Below are positions 12,955 through 24,629 of a DNA stretch of 64,000 bases, one piece after another. The stretch covers positions 1 to 64,000 of the forward strand of contig LLCB01000188.1 of assembly GCA_001414345.1 (NCBI GenBank), given 5' to 3'. The position numbers were made by a program, and so were the translations under genes. The number at the start of each line of letters is the position of its first letter. Position 1 is the first letter of the stretch. Source of the DNA: Hymenoscyphus infarciens. Taxonomy: Eukaryota > Ascomycota > Leotiomycetes > Helotiales > Helotiaceae. The notes below the pieces were generated by a model, which did no database searches, was not told where the DNA came from, and worked only from the letters and a program-made list of their open reading frames with translations.

Positions 12955-14522
12955 TACTATAGGCATGTAAAAAGAAGCGAGCCCGAGCCTTAGAAGAGCT
13001 AGGTTATAACGTTATAACCAGCTCTTCTAAGGGCTATATGACTCGTCTAACGTCGATATAACCACGTCGCCTTTTAAGCTTTGTTAGCGCGTAGGTATCA
13101 CGTGTAAAATCGGCCTTTGACGGCATTAAAAGAAACGTGACTAAAAGGACTAAAAAGTATTATATATTATTTAATTAAATATATATTTCTATATATACGT
13201 TTAGTAGATAATAGAGTAGAAGGCTTAAAAGAGATAAGTTCTAGAGATATTTAATATATAATAGAATAAAAGATTATATTTTAAATAATTAATAAACTAG
13301 AAGTATATAAGTAATTAATTAAGTATTTGAAAACATTAGTTTAAAGAAGACTTTTAGTCTATTCTATACTAAAAGTAGATGGTTTTTAGTCTATAATAGA
13401 CTAAAGGTAGGTGGTCTTTAGTCTATAATAGACTAAAAGTATATAAATAAATAATTAGTTAATTAGAAAGGTTATATAAAAGAGGACTTTTAGTCTATTA
13501 TAGACTAAAATTAGATAATTTCTAGTATATAATAGACTAAAAGTAGGTGGTTTTTAGTCTATAATAGACTAAAAGTGTATAAATAAATAATTGATTTATT
13601 AGAAAGAATATATATAAGAGGACTTTTAGTCTATTATATAGTAAAAGTAGATAGTTTCTAGTATATAATAGACTAAAAGTATATAAATAAATAATTAGTT
13701 AATTAGAAAGGTAATATAAAAGAGGACTTTTAGTCTATTATAGACTAAAAGTAGGTGGTTTTTAGTCTATAATAGACTAAAAGCATATAATTAAATAATT
13801 AGTTAATTAGAAAGGTTATATAAAAGAGGACTTTTAGTCTATTATAGACTAAAAGCATATAAATAAATAATTAGTTAATTAGAAAGATTATATAAAAGAG
13901 GACTTTTAGTCTATTATAGACTAGTATATAAATAAATAATTAGTTAATTAGAAAGATTATATAAAAGCGGACTTTTAGTCTATTATAGACTAAAAGTAGG
14001 TGGTTTCTAGTATATAATAGACTAAAAGTATATAAATAAATAATTAGTTAATTAAAAAGGTTATATTAAAGAGGATTTTTAGTCTATTATATACTAAAAG
14101 TAGGTGGTTTCTAGTCTATTATAGACTAAAAGTATATAAATTAATAATTAGTTAATTAAAAAGATTATATTAAAGATAATTTTAAGTCTATAAAAGACTA
14201 AAAATATATAAATAATTAATTAATTTATTAAAAAGATTATACTAAAGAAGACTTTTAGTCTATTAAATACTAAAAGTAGATGGTTTTTAGTTTATTATAT
14301 ACTAAAAGTACGTATTACAGGTTTTAGTCTTTTTAGTTACGTTTCTTTCAATGCCGTCAAAGGCCGATTATACACGTGACCCCCTGCGCGCTGACAAAGC
14401 TTAAAAGGCGACGTGGTCATACCGACGTTAGACGAGTCATATGGCCCTTAGGAGGGCTGGTCATAACGTTATGACCTGGCCCTCCTAAGGCTCGGGCTCG
14501 GTTAAATCGGCATGCCTGTGGT
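12955..14522. mobile_element. Foldback-like element: ~200-bp inverted arms around a palindromic minisatellite
   Basis: The left arm (about 12961-13157) and the reverse complement of the right arm (about 14318-14516) align along their whole length, from AGGCATG at the outer end to ACTAAAA at the inner end. Shared blocks include CGAGCCCGAGCCTTAG, ACCACGTCGCCTTTTAAGCT and ATCGGCCTTTGACGGCATT. Nearly all differences are G-to-A or C-to-T in the left arm, so the right arm is nearer the ancestral form. Each arm contains its own palindrome centred on TAACGTTA. No coding capacity, so any movement would need proteins from elsewhere. I found no clear target duplication. Confidence 0.75.
13340..14310. 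repeat. Internal minisatellite of the foldback element
   Basis: About nine units of roughly 100 bp. The unit is built on the hairpin CTTTTAGTCTA-TTA-TAGACTAAAAG, a TAGGTGGTTT linker, a second such palindrome, and a spacer with AAATAAATAATTAGTTAATT and AGAAAGGTTATATAAAAGAG. Units differ by deletions of one palindrome or linker. Confidence 0.8.
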
Positions 14523-14630
14523 GTTTGGAGTACGCGTGAGGTAGACCGAGTCGCTGTCACCCTACGGTGTCAGGCGGGCGCAAGGTTAGAGCTGGTACGC
14601 CGCTTACATAACTCATGCCAGTAAATTAGC

Positions 14631-15474
14631 GTGAGTCCTTCACATTCCCGTCGACTTGGCTCTTTCCTTCAACAACACCCTCGCCTACCAGCACGAACAA
14701 TGATAAGTTGGAATATACACGTCACGTCATTCATACAATCCTCTTTCATAACGGCGTTCGCGATATGGAGGGATGAGGAGAGAAAAGAGATGGATTGGGC
14801 GGGGAAGATTTGGGGTTATACTGGAGCTGAAGGGGCTGCCCAAGGTTTTGCTGCTGGATACTTTTGATGGGACTTGATAGCCAGTATCATGCACCTCAAC
14901 GTGCTGGGCTGGGGATCTTTGGCACATGCAGTCAGTGCACTGCTTGTTACCAGCCTGGGGTTTGTAAGTTATCCCCTTTGTTTCTATTGGTCCTATTGTT
15001 ATTTCCTGGGGTAAAAGTAGGTGGCTGACTTTTGACGCAGCGTCCATTCGCAAACTATTACAGCTTGAACTTCATCCTCCACGAACTTTCCACGCCTTTC
15101 TTGAATACCCACTGGTTTTTCGATAAGCTTAATTTGACCGGTTCTCGAGTGCAACTATACAATGGCATCGCCCCCTCGCGACCTTTTTCGGCTGCGGGGT
15201 CCTTTGGGGGGATTACTAGTCTATCAACATCTATTTGGACGTCTGGACCGCACTACACACACAAACTCTCGATTCCCTACCTGTTAGCGGTAATTCTATA
15301 TTTGCACGACGGGAGAGTACATTGGGATTGGGCACTAGGGACAACTTTGGCACAATCCCTACCAACGTGGTTGGCGATCGCTTACCTAGGAAGCAACACT
15401 GTGCTGAACTTCCCGAATGTATACTGATTTGCAAAGATGATTCAAGCACTGATGAAGCGATTTCGGCCTCCTAA
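14631..15474 (+). pseudogene. TLC-domain (TMEM56/TLCD4-like) membrane protein gene, truncated and broken
   Basis: The intact family are polytopic ER or Golgi membrane proteins with a TRAM-LAG1-CLN8 domain. Frame 14631-14864 reads NIHVTSFIQSSFITAFAIW, then GKIWGYTGAEGAAQGFAAGY. A TGA at 14865-14867 interrupts it exactly where the family has an F-[L]-W-D motif; it continues WDLIASIMHLNVLGWGSLAH. A 77-bp intron (14964-15040) joins to RPFANYYSLNFILHELSTPF and LNTHWFFDKLNLTG. At about 15171-15180 one base appears to be missing; the next frame resumes TFFGCGVLWGDY, then TAG at 15217 (C-to-T of a Gln codon is likely), then DVWTALH. The N-terminal membrane helices are absent, and upstream sequence runs straight into the right arm of the foldback element at 14522. 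Certain of the family; the original start and 3' end are unknown. Confidence 0.75.
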
Positions 15475-16024
15475 TTCGACACCGGAAATGGGGAAGAGAA
15501 GCTTTGAGAAGGCCGTCGGATGTCATATTGATTAAGAGAAGAAACAGCTATGGGAGTGTGACGAGGGGCAGCTTGCAACGGAAGTCAAACCACTGGACAA
15601 CTTCTCCCTGTAATTAGTCTTCCATCAGAAATAGATATCAGACAAATATGCTTCCGCTCACGGTGTTCATGGTTTTGCCAGATCGAGCGTCTGATGTAAT
15701 ATCATTGTATCCTTGATATTCCGATAGTAAAGGACGCCTTGCCGAGTAAGTAAACAGCATAGTGTTTGTTTTGTGTGAAGTAGTCACTGTCGAAGCGGGA
15801 GACAGGCAGCTGTCGATCCTGAACTCAGCGGCAGGCCCTGGAGAGCTTCCACCAGTATGGTATGGTCCTCCCTCCTTCGGCGCTGTAGAACACGTTCGCT
15901 GAAGGTATATAATGATGCTTTCATTTTCTCTATTTCGATCTCCTCTCAGCCAATGCCTCCAAAATCAACGATGGAGCCTTCAACATTCCGGTTCAGCCAA
16001 GATATCCAACGTAAAACGCAGCCT
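15475..16024. other. Intergenic, no gene seen
   Basis: Ordinary composition. It lies between the 3' ends of two convergent genes (the TLC remnant and the kinase). No protein-like frame was found. Confidence 0.4.
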
Positions 16025-17152
16025 CTATGGTGACGTGAACCACTCGTCCTGCAGGAGCTCTTTCGCCGTCGGTCTGTCTCTGGGATCCAGCTTCATGATC
16101 TTGAGTATGAACTCCTTATCCTCCTTCGAAATCTCTCTCTCAGTAATGAGTCCGAAGGGCTTCATCTTCTCTGGTGGCACGCCATGCATGACGTATGTCA
16201 GAATCGCTAACGTCTCATCGTCTGCGATCTCCTTATACGATAGCGGGAATGGCCCAAAAAACTGATGCTGCTTCATGAGAATCTTTAACTCGTATTCTTC
16301 ATGGTCGGCTGGAACGTCCGGCTTGAAGATGAACCAATTGTCACCCCAAATCAAGGTTATAAGCTGTGCATAGATGGAGACTATTTAGCACTGGAATGTA
16401 GAGAAAAGAGTGAGCGACAGCGCTGAAATCATGCACATACCATCGTGCCGAGAGACCAAATATCTGTAGGAGTACCCCATCCTATCTGGAGCTGTGCTTC
16501 AGGGCTCCGCCATATGGGTGCCCCAATGATGTCACGGTCCTTCGCGAAGACAGAATCGACACGCACAGTATTTCCGCAGTCCGCCAACTCAACGTCAGCG
16601 AAACGGCTGTCCCCTTGACCAAAGTTTACCAGGACGTTGTCGGGCTTAATATCTGCAATTCAACCTGGATTAGAGCTTTCAGTGTCCTGTAAGAGACTGC
16701 GCAAATATCATACCTGTATGAACAAAACCATCCTCATGCAAAACATTTAGAGCTTCTAGAGTTATTTTTGCAACATGCTTTATCTCCAGTCTAGTAAGCC
16801 GTTGAGCTGCTGAAGCATTTAAAAGGTCATCATCAAGGTGCTTCAGAACAAGAGCAGGCGGGTCAGACGGATCTTCTATCTCGTCGATCAGCGGACGGAG
16901 AGAAGATGCCCGGGATTGGAAGCGTTTGAGAATATTACGTTCGTTCTCAAGGCGGAAATGACGGACGCTTTTGATCACGACGGTTTGTTCGCTCTGGTTG
17001 CTTTTATCCCATAGGTCAGTCCGAGACTCCAAAGCACAAAATAGATATATCTCATACGTTGCTAGCCAAATGGAATCGTGGAGCTGTTTGGTGATAGTGT
17101 ACGAGCCCGTCCTGCCTTTGAGAAGCTGACCTAGTCGGAAGAGAGAAGCCAT
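16025..17152 (-). CDS. Protein kinase domain protein (4 exons, 310 aa)
   Basis: Probable Ser/Thr kinase of a fungal family. Exons in reading order: 17152-17058, 17000-16714, 16652-16441, 16363-16025; they join in frame to 310 codons. Visible in order: a start of the N-lobe (LGQLLKGRTGSYTITKQL) without a classic GxGxxG loop; VVIKSV with the candidate ATP-binding Lys; VLHEDGFVHTDIKPDN, where HRD is replaced by HTD but the catalytic Asp, Lys and Asn are kept; LADCGNT in place of DFG, keeping the Asp; APIWRSPEAQ as activation-segment end; and a C-lobe ending LDPRDRPTAKELLQDEWF. The catalytic residues are therefore present. The HTD motif spans the second intron. The first intron (17001-17057) is 57 bp without a stop, so retention would insert 19 aa between ATN and the VVIKSV strand. 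The substrate is not predictable. Confidence 0.85.
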
Positions 17153-17905
17153 GGCTGAAGTGTTTCGATTTTGTTGTGATAGGACTACAAAAATGAACGC
17201 CTGGTCCTTGCACTAGCGAACTGAAGCTAACTGCAAGTGGAAGAACACCTCGCTTATCTCGATAGCATTCTGGCAAGCAGTTCAACGAAATTGATGGACT
17301 CTACAGCTTCATCCATGAATCTTGAAACCGCCCCTGCTACCAAAGATCAATAAATCAAGTAGTAGACTCGTCCTTGACAAGATCCATGTCCACACTGCGT
17401 TTACTCGTTCAGCAACGAGATACCAGGCTACCGCCAGGACCCTTGTAGGTCGTAGGGGTAACGGCACAGTGGATATGCGCACGTTTAGGCCTACAAGCAA
17501 ATGTGAGCCTGAATACCAACAAAACTTGTCGTCAAAAAGCCACCATAGATGCAGCTAGCCTTCATCAGTCACCAACATCTATAAATTATTTGTGCCATGC
17601 TGTGCAGACCAAGCATGACCGATTGGCTACTCAACATTTATCTTCTCTCGTACTGTTGCATCAATGTACTGTTCCTGGCGATGAATGGTGGAAGAAGCGC
17701 TTCGTCCATACAAGCCTTAGTTTACCCAGAGGAAACGGAGAGAGCGCGTAACGAAATCTGAGGAGAGGTTATAAGCTCCGCTTTGTTCTCCTTCTGCCTT
17801 TGTTTTCCTCCAAATACCAAGAACACTTCCGTCTTGCAAATCAATCTTGTGACCTCTCACGGTCTCTATTCCTCTATTCCAAATCGGAGCTCTCTTGCGT
17901 CCACT
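17153..17905. other. Shared upstream region of two divergent genes
   Basis: It lies between the kinase start (minus) and the small gene start (plus). Several short open frames exist, but none looks like a conserved protein. I see no gene. Confidence 0.4.
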
Positions 17906-18265
17906 ATGTCTTACAACCAGATCATCAAGAAGAAGGTTCTCGGTACAATTATGAAGAATGGTAAACAGGTCACGCTCTCTGCGGCTCTGCAGACATCACA
18001 GTGGACAAGGGCCGAGTTTGCCGCCGATGCAATGAAGAGTGACTTCGAGAAAGCGGTCAATGGATACACTGGGCAGCTGCCAGTGGACACAACAGAGATT
18101 TGTGCAAGGTACACAGCAGGATTATGGCACAATTGCACTCTGAAAGCTAACCCAAGTTGTAGGGAGGGCGACCATCCTAGCGGCAAAGACCCTCGCGACC
18201 ACTTCACCGGGGTCTGCTTCGATTCCAAGGGCGATGGAAAGACTGTGCATTTTCCCACAAAATAG
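17906..18265 (+). CDS. Small conserved-looking protein (2 exons, 101 aa)
   Basis: Exons 17906-18108 and 18163-18265 give 101 aa. The 54-bp intron has donor GTACAC, branch GCTAAC and acceptor TAG. It contains no stop, so the unspliced form (119 aa) is open too; I prefer splicing because CAREGDHPSGKDPRDHF reads through smoothly. The protein begins MSYNQIIKKKVLGTI, has no signal peptide or membrane segment, is mildly basic and polar, and carries two Cys. The C-terminus GDGKTVHFPTK and the block HPSGKDPRDHFTGVCF look like a conserved motif of an uncharacterised fungal family, but I cannot name it. It sits about 450 bp from the edge of the second AT-rich block. Function unknown. Confidence 0.65.
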   Translation: MSYNQIIKKKVLGTIMKNGKQVTLSAALQTSQWTRAEFAADAMKSDFEKAVNGYTGQLPVDTTEICARYTAGLWHNCTLKANPSCREGDHPSGKDPRDHFTGVCFDSKGDGKTVHFPTK

Positions 18266-18700
18266 GAGGGCCAAAGAATAAACGACCTGACTTAAAACAA
18301 TGCGAGTCTAAATGGATGAATATTCTCTGCGTCGGGTCCGGCTGACTTTTGAGACAGAACGTTTAACAAGGGATTTTTTGGGTCGGGGAAATAGGTATGA
18401 ATGTGTAGGACATGACATTTCCTGTTTAACTTAAGGTGTCTTTTTCTTTTTAACAATATAAAAAACACTTCATGCGTTTTTAATCTTTATCGTAGATTTG
18501 TTGATATCTCTATCTTATCTTATAGCTGTGCAATGATTTAATAATATAAGGGGAAATTCTTTTGCACATCTCTAGCACCTAGATGACTCTACTTCAGTAT
18601 TGAGATAACAACTAATACTGACATCAGAGCGACGTGACGTCTAGGTGAATAAAATAACATGAAACCTTTTCGCGCTTAGCACCGTAGCACTCCACGTTCT
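18266..18700. other. 3' flank and transition into the second AT-rich block
   Basis: AT content rises from about 18430. The TpG/CpA-poor pattern starts near 18700. No gene. Confidence 0.4.
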
Positions 18701-21407
18701 AAGAGATTGTTTAGCTCAGACTTTTTAGAGGTCTTTATATTACTCTAGGATATTATCTAAGCGTGATTCTAGAGTTTTATAATATTCTAGAACTCTTAGA
18801 TATCCTAGATTATATTTTATTTAGTAAATATATACTTAGAGTCTATTTAGCTAGCTATAAGTTAATATTAAATTATCTAATAAGTATACTAAGATCTTTT
18901 AAAAGTAGCGTAGTAAATATTTATTTAATTATCTAATCATCTAATAATAAATTCTATAATTATTTAGTATAATTATTAGTAAGATTAATAATAATTAAGA
19001 GTATATTAATAATAAATTTTAATTACTTTACTAGATATTACTATATATCTAGTTACTCTATATTATCTAGTAAAATTAAGTATATTAATTAATTATTTTC
19101 CTACTACTTTTATCTATTACTTTTATTACTTTTATTTTTTAATATACTTCTAAAAGACTCTTAGAAAAAGCTTAATAAAAAGAAGAGTACTTAACTTATA
19201 ATATCTTCTAATTTCTCTAAATCGCTAGAATTATTCTAAGTTCTATCTTCTATATAACTTACTTAAATAACTACTTCTTTTTAAACTCTCTAATTAAGAT
19301 ATAAGAAAAATTACTATTAGTCTAAAGATAATAACTTTTCTTTATTAGAATTTATTAAGTTTTAAAAAGAGAGAGACGAAATAAGTAATACTACTCTTAT
19401 TAAAGTAATATTTAATATATAAACTAAAAAGTATAAAGATTCTCTTAAGAATAGCTATATATACTAAGTTAAATATAGTAGTTTAAGAGAGAAATATAAG
19501 TAGAGATACTAACTACTTTATATTTTAGGATTTAATTAGAATAGTAAAGAAGATATAGTTACTACTAAAAAGAAAGTTTAGATTCTTTTTTTAAAAGTAA
19601 GTAAATTAAACTATAATTAAATTTAATACTAATATATCTTATAAAAAAACTTTTAATTAAAGAAGTAGAAGATAAAGACTTTCTCTTTATATACTATAAT
19701 ATATAATCTAACTATAAATTAACTAGCTACTAGTAAATATAGCTCTTCTAAGAGCTAAAAAGATACTACTTATATCTTAGAGTTATCTAGTTCTAGTAAT
19801 TCTAAGAGCTCTAATAATTTAGATAACTTACTCTAGATAAGTACTAATACTACTAATTTTAAAGTTTAAAAGCTCTCTATTCTTAAGTATATAAGAATAT
19901 ATATTAATTCTATACTCTTTTATATTAAGAACTATAATAATATTATTACTATTATATAAAAGAGGAGATTTAAGCTTAAATTAATCTCTATTAAGTATAT
20001 TATACTTAAAATAAAAGAAAGTATATAAGTTATAAGAAAAAGATAAAAAGAGCTAAAAGAAAAGCTAAAAAGAAAGCTAAAAAGAAGAAGAAAGAGAAAG
20101 AAAAAGAGACTTTAATAACATAGCTAGCTTCTTAGAAGTAAGAAGTTTCTAAAGAGCTAATACTAGTAAAGAGAAAGAAGCTTTCTAGAGTAGAAGAAAT
20201 AGTAAATATAAGTAAAAGTATTACTCTTATAGCTTGATGTTTTACTACTACTAAGACTCTATTAGATAAGCTAGAGAAAGTATCTAGAGAGAAGGTTAAT
20301 AAAATCCTCTATAAGTAAATATAAAAGAAGATATAAAAGAAGAATTATTTAACTACTTAAAATATATTTCTTATTATATATTTAATAAGAAATTATAAAC
20401 TCTTAATAGAGTATCTCTCTATTAAAGATAATCTATAATTATATAAGAAATAGCTTTAGCTTATAGTTAAAAGAACTAGAAGAAATTATTCTATAGATTA
20501 CCTTTTTATTTTAGAGCTTCTAGATTCTACTTCTAGTAATTTAAAAGCTATTTAAAAGTAATTAGATACTTATTTAGTCTCGATATCTTATTTATAATAT
20601 ACTTTACTTATATTATTTAATATAAACTTTAAAACTTAGTTTATAGTTTCTAGAAATTCTTTATAATAATACTTCTTAAAATTACCTAAGATAGCTTAAA
20701 AGATTAAGCTAATTAGTAGCTATCTAGGAAAAAAGAATTATACTATTCTAATTAATATTTATAATTTAATTAATTTTTAAAGCTAGGATTTTGTATATAA
20801 TATATAACACGCTTTTTATTAGTATATATTTCTCTAAGTTAAAGAGATTAATTTTAGTAATAAAAGTATATTACTTTAGTATCTTCTATTTCTTTTTAAA
20901 CTTAATTATTTTATATTTTAATAGCTATTTAATCTTTTTATATTTAAGAAGTAGTATAATATCTAGTTCTATTAAGATAATTATTATATATTTTTCTAGC
21001 TTAATTACTATACTCGTTAAATTCTAGCTTAATTCTCTTAATATAATAAGACTTTATAATAGAGCTTAAAATATTATATAAAACATATAAAGCTAGTATT
21101 ATCTATATCTAAGCCTCTATTTTAAAAGTATATAGTACTCTTAGTATCTTAAACTTTGCTTTTAATACTCTAAATATATACTCTATTATATTATATAATA
21201 TTATATACTATAGGTTAAATAGCTTTTCTTTATTCTCTAATACTCTTCTATTATCTAATAATTACTTCTACTCTTTCAAATAGTACTAAATACTCTAGAG
21301 AGCTAAGAAAGCTATAGTATTCTAAAATATCTTTATCTTAGAATATTTAGATTACTTTAAAATATATAGCTTTTACTTCTAAAGTAGAATTAGCTATACT
21401 TCCTTTC

Positions 21408-21984
21408 TATAATAGCCTATTACCTAGGCTATCCTAGATAGCTTACTAGAGAGTATTAGAACTCGTAAGCCGATCGCGAAAAACTCTACTAAAAATCAGT
21501 ATCTACTCTCTAAGATTCTTTAATAACCTAATATAATTTCAAAAATCTAAACATATAGTTATAATTAGTACTCTCTATTCTTTAGATCTTCTTAGTCTAT
21601 TCTTATATTAAAGTTGTTATTAAGCTACTTACTATTCTTTTAGATATAGCTTTACTAGCTTACGAGTTCTAATACCCTCTAGTAGCTAGTAGTATATACT
21701 ATATATAAGGTTTTAGCTATAGTTGTTGTTTTAGTAGTTATTATCTTATATTATCTGTTTTAGAAAGGTTACGTAGGTTTAAGCTTTTATATTAGCTAAG
21801 GTTATTCGGTTTTAGACTCTTTTATATAGTCTAAACCTCTTATATATCGTAGCCTACTCCTAGAGTTAGAGAGAGATAGTTTTTCCTTTTCTTCTATATT
21901 AGAGCCTAGTATCTATATACGTTATTCTGCTAAACGTACTCTTATATACCTCTTCTATAGTTATATATATTTCGTACTATTACA
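21408..21984 (-). mobile_element. Solo LTR with TSD CTTTC, interrupted by a MITE
   Basis: Reverse-strand copy of the 9460-type LTR. It begins TATAATAGCC and ends CGTACTATTACA, the best preserved terminus (read on the element strand, TGTAATAGTACG). Flanks are CTTTC at 21403-21407 and CTTTC at 21985-21989. Internal match: TTAGAGCCTAGTATCTATAT near 21899. Removing the nested element at 21445-21683 leaves about 338 bp, in line with other copies. Confidence 0.8.
21445..21683. mobile_element. MITE-like element, ~239 bp, with 26-bp TIRs
   Basis: The left TIR (21445-21470, ACTAGAGAGTATTAGAACTC then GTAAGC) matches the reverse complement of 21658-21683 at 25 of 26 positions. The element is AT-rich inside and non-coding. 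A TA occurs at both outer ends (21444-21445 and 21683-21684), so a Tc1/mariner-like TA target duplication is possible. It lies inside the solo LTR at 21408-21984, hence is younger than that LTR insertion. Its TIRs keep C and G that surrounding DNA has lost. Confidence 0.7.
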
Positions 21985-24629
21985 CTTTCTACTCTAAGCG
22001 TATATAAGAGAATCTTAGATTAAAAGTATAATAAGTAAGTACGTTTTAGCTAAGATTATATAACTAATCGCTAAAAGATAATCTGTCTTTATATAAAGAG
22101 ATTACTAGAATTTAAGTACTATCTAAGACTTCTTAAAAAGATAATTCTTAAAGTATAAGAAATACTTCTAATTAGTTAAATAATTAATTAACTTACTTTT
22201 AAAACTACTCTACTATCTTATATATATAAAGGTTCCTTAATATAGTATATAGGAATATACTAAGTTACTTTCTTATACTTATATATCTTATAAGCGTAAA
22301 AGAGATCTTTTATAAAAGTAAATCTTCTACTACTTTAAAAGCGTTCTAAATACTTTAGAAGCTATCTCTTTTACGTTTAAGATATCTTTAAATTAATTCT
22401 TCTATCTACTTATTATTCTATAACTTCAAAGTAAATTAAGATAATTTATATAAGATAAGGCTTTAATTACTACTATAATAGCCTCTATTTAAAGGTTATA
22501 AGTATAAATCTAACGTTAGTAAAGTAGTATATATATATTAGTAGAGTAGTAGTACTAGTACTAGTAAAAGTAGTAGAATAATAAAAGATATACTAGAATA
22601 TATTATAATTAGTATAGTTTTAATAATAATAAGATAATAACTTTTTTTTAGTAATATTAATCTTTTATATAAATATTAGATTATTTAGCTAAATAATCTA
22701 GCTTAAAAATTATATAAACTAAATACTTTAATATAGATTAAAGTTTTAAATATATTAAATTATCTATTATTATTAAAACGTCTTTTTAGTAGTAGATATA
22801 CTAAACTCTCTAAAGAATATACTAGCTAAATAGACTCTTAGATACTCTAAAATCATAATCTTAATATAATTCTATATTCTTATTAATTTATACTTATTTC
22901 TCTAACTTTCATAGTATATTTTTCTAACTTTTATTACTTTATCTTTTAAATATACTTTAAAAGAAGTCTATATTATAAAGAACTTTTATATACTAGTAGT
23001 ATAGCTTTATATAATATATATAGTATATATAGTATATACTAGATATATAATAACGTAGATAGCTAAGTATACTAGCTATACTAGCTACGTAGAGTATATA
23101 AAGTATATAGATAGCTATAGAGTATATATAGTATAGTTTAGTCTTTATACTAAGAAGCTAAGACTATATTACTCTCTAATTCTTTGAATTATATAATTAT
23201 ATAACTAGTTACTAACTTCTTTTACTAATTATAAAAGAATCTTTTAATAAGCTTTTATAAAACTAAGTATTAAGAGTTATATAAAATAATAATTAAACCT
23301 TCTTAGATTTTTTCTAGAGTAAAGTAACTTCTACTATATATTATATAAATCTCTTAGAGAATTTATTAGTAAGTTATTAGATTTTAAAATTATATATATA
23401 GCTTAGAAGTTATAAATAAATACTTAGCTAGAGATAAAATCTACTTATAAAGCTCTTTATAAATAGAGTTATTAAGATATAATATAGTATAAACTTAATA
23501 AGTTATAAAGCTTTAAAAAAAGCGACTTTTAATATATTTTCAAGTAAATTTATTAATATTCACTATTAGTAATAAATAGATAAAGTATATAAACATATAT
23601 ATATATATTTTATATATATTATTAATTATTATATTAATACTTCTAGTATACTTAATATACTCTATACTAAGAGTAATATCTATTAGTACTATTATAGATA
23701 GTATATTAGAGATACTAGAATACTAGAGATACTAGTTATAGTAATAGTATTTCTAGTACTTAAAGGTTTTTTATATATTTAATCTTCTTAATCTTCTCTA
23801 TTTATATTAGCTATATAAGCTCTATTCTAAACTTGAATTTAATTCTTATAATTCTCTCTACTATCTAAACTTATTAAAGAATATATCTTATTAGCTATCT
23901 AGTTGATTTTTAAGACTAAATAACTTCTGGAAATACTTTAAATAGATAAGAATAAGAGTAAGACTATAAATAATAGTTAGAAGAGTTTTATATAATTAGA
24001 AGTCTCTTCTAAGATAGAGAACTTTTAAAAGAGTCTAAGTACTTATAAATTATATTATTAATATACTAATAAGAAGTATAGCTTAGTACTTAAAATATAT
24101 AATACTTCTTAGTTTAGCTAGAACCTTATAGAAAAGGTCTATATAATTAAAAATTTAGTATAGAATAATATAATTTTTATAAGTAAATAATTTCTAATTA
24201 AACTACCTTACTAATTTTTAAATAGAGATACTCTAAATAGAAAGTATAGTAATCTTTATATTATAATTTATATATAGAAATATATAGTAACTAATTAATT
24301 ATAAATAAGTATACTATAAGAGAAAATAATTAGAGAATTACTTTAAAGATAAGTCTCTACTAAGTATTTAAGAGCTTTTATCTACTTAGTTAAAGAGAGT
24401 AGATTATAAAGAGAAGAATATTTCTCTTAATAAGTAATAAAAGATTATTTCTAAGCTAGAGAGTATAATAAGTATAAGTAGAGTAATTATCTTAATAATA
24501 GAATCTTTTACTACTAAGTATAATAGATAGCTATCTTAAATTAACGAATATACCGAAATAACTAATATTTATATACCGAGATTATATATTACTAATACCT
24601 ATACGTTAAAGATATTAATATCTATTATT

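Larger units (their letters stand above)
2541..14340. other. AT-rich, RIP-mutated repeat block (first)
   Basis: Over most of this block TpG and CpA are almost absent while CpG, CpT and ApG remain. For example, the lines at 4001-6200 and 9001-9060 have essentially none. That pattern is expected when C-to-T change at CpA has gone to completion on both strands (RIP, known from Neurospora and other Pezizomycotina). No open frame longer than about 60 codons exists. Structured elements inside it are listed separately. The stretch 6515-8690 holds only degenerate AT-rich sequence in which I recognise nothing. Confidence 0.85.

Noticed and set aside
20030..20200. Pogo-type transposase C-terminus (Lys-rich)
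   Set aside because: The basic stretch alone is not diagnostic; no DDE motif or TIRs could be found around it.
20791..21027. 78-codon open frame inside the second AT-rich block
   Set aside because: Composition is almost only Ile, Leu, Phe, Tyr and Ser, as expected from random AT-rich DNA; no motif and no splice context.
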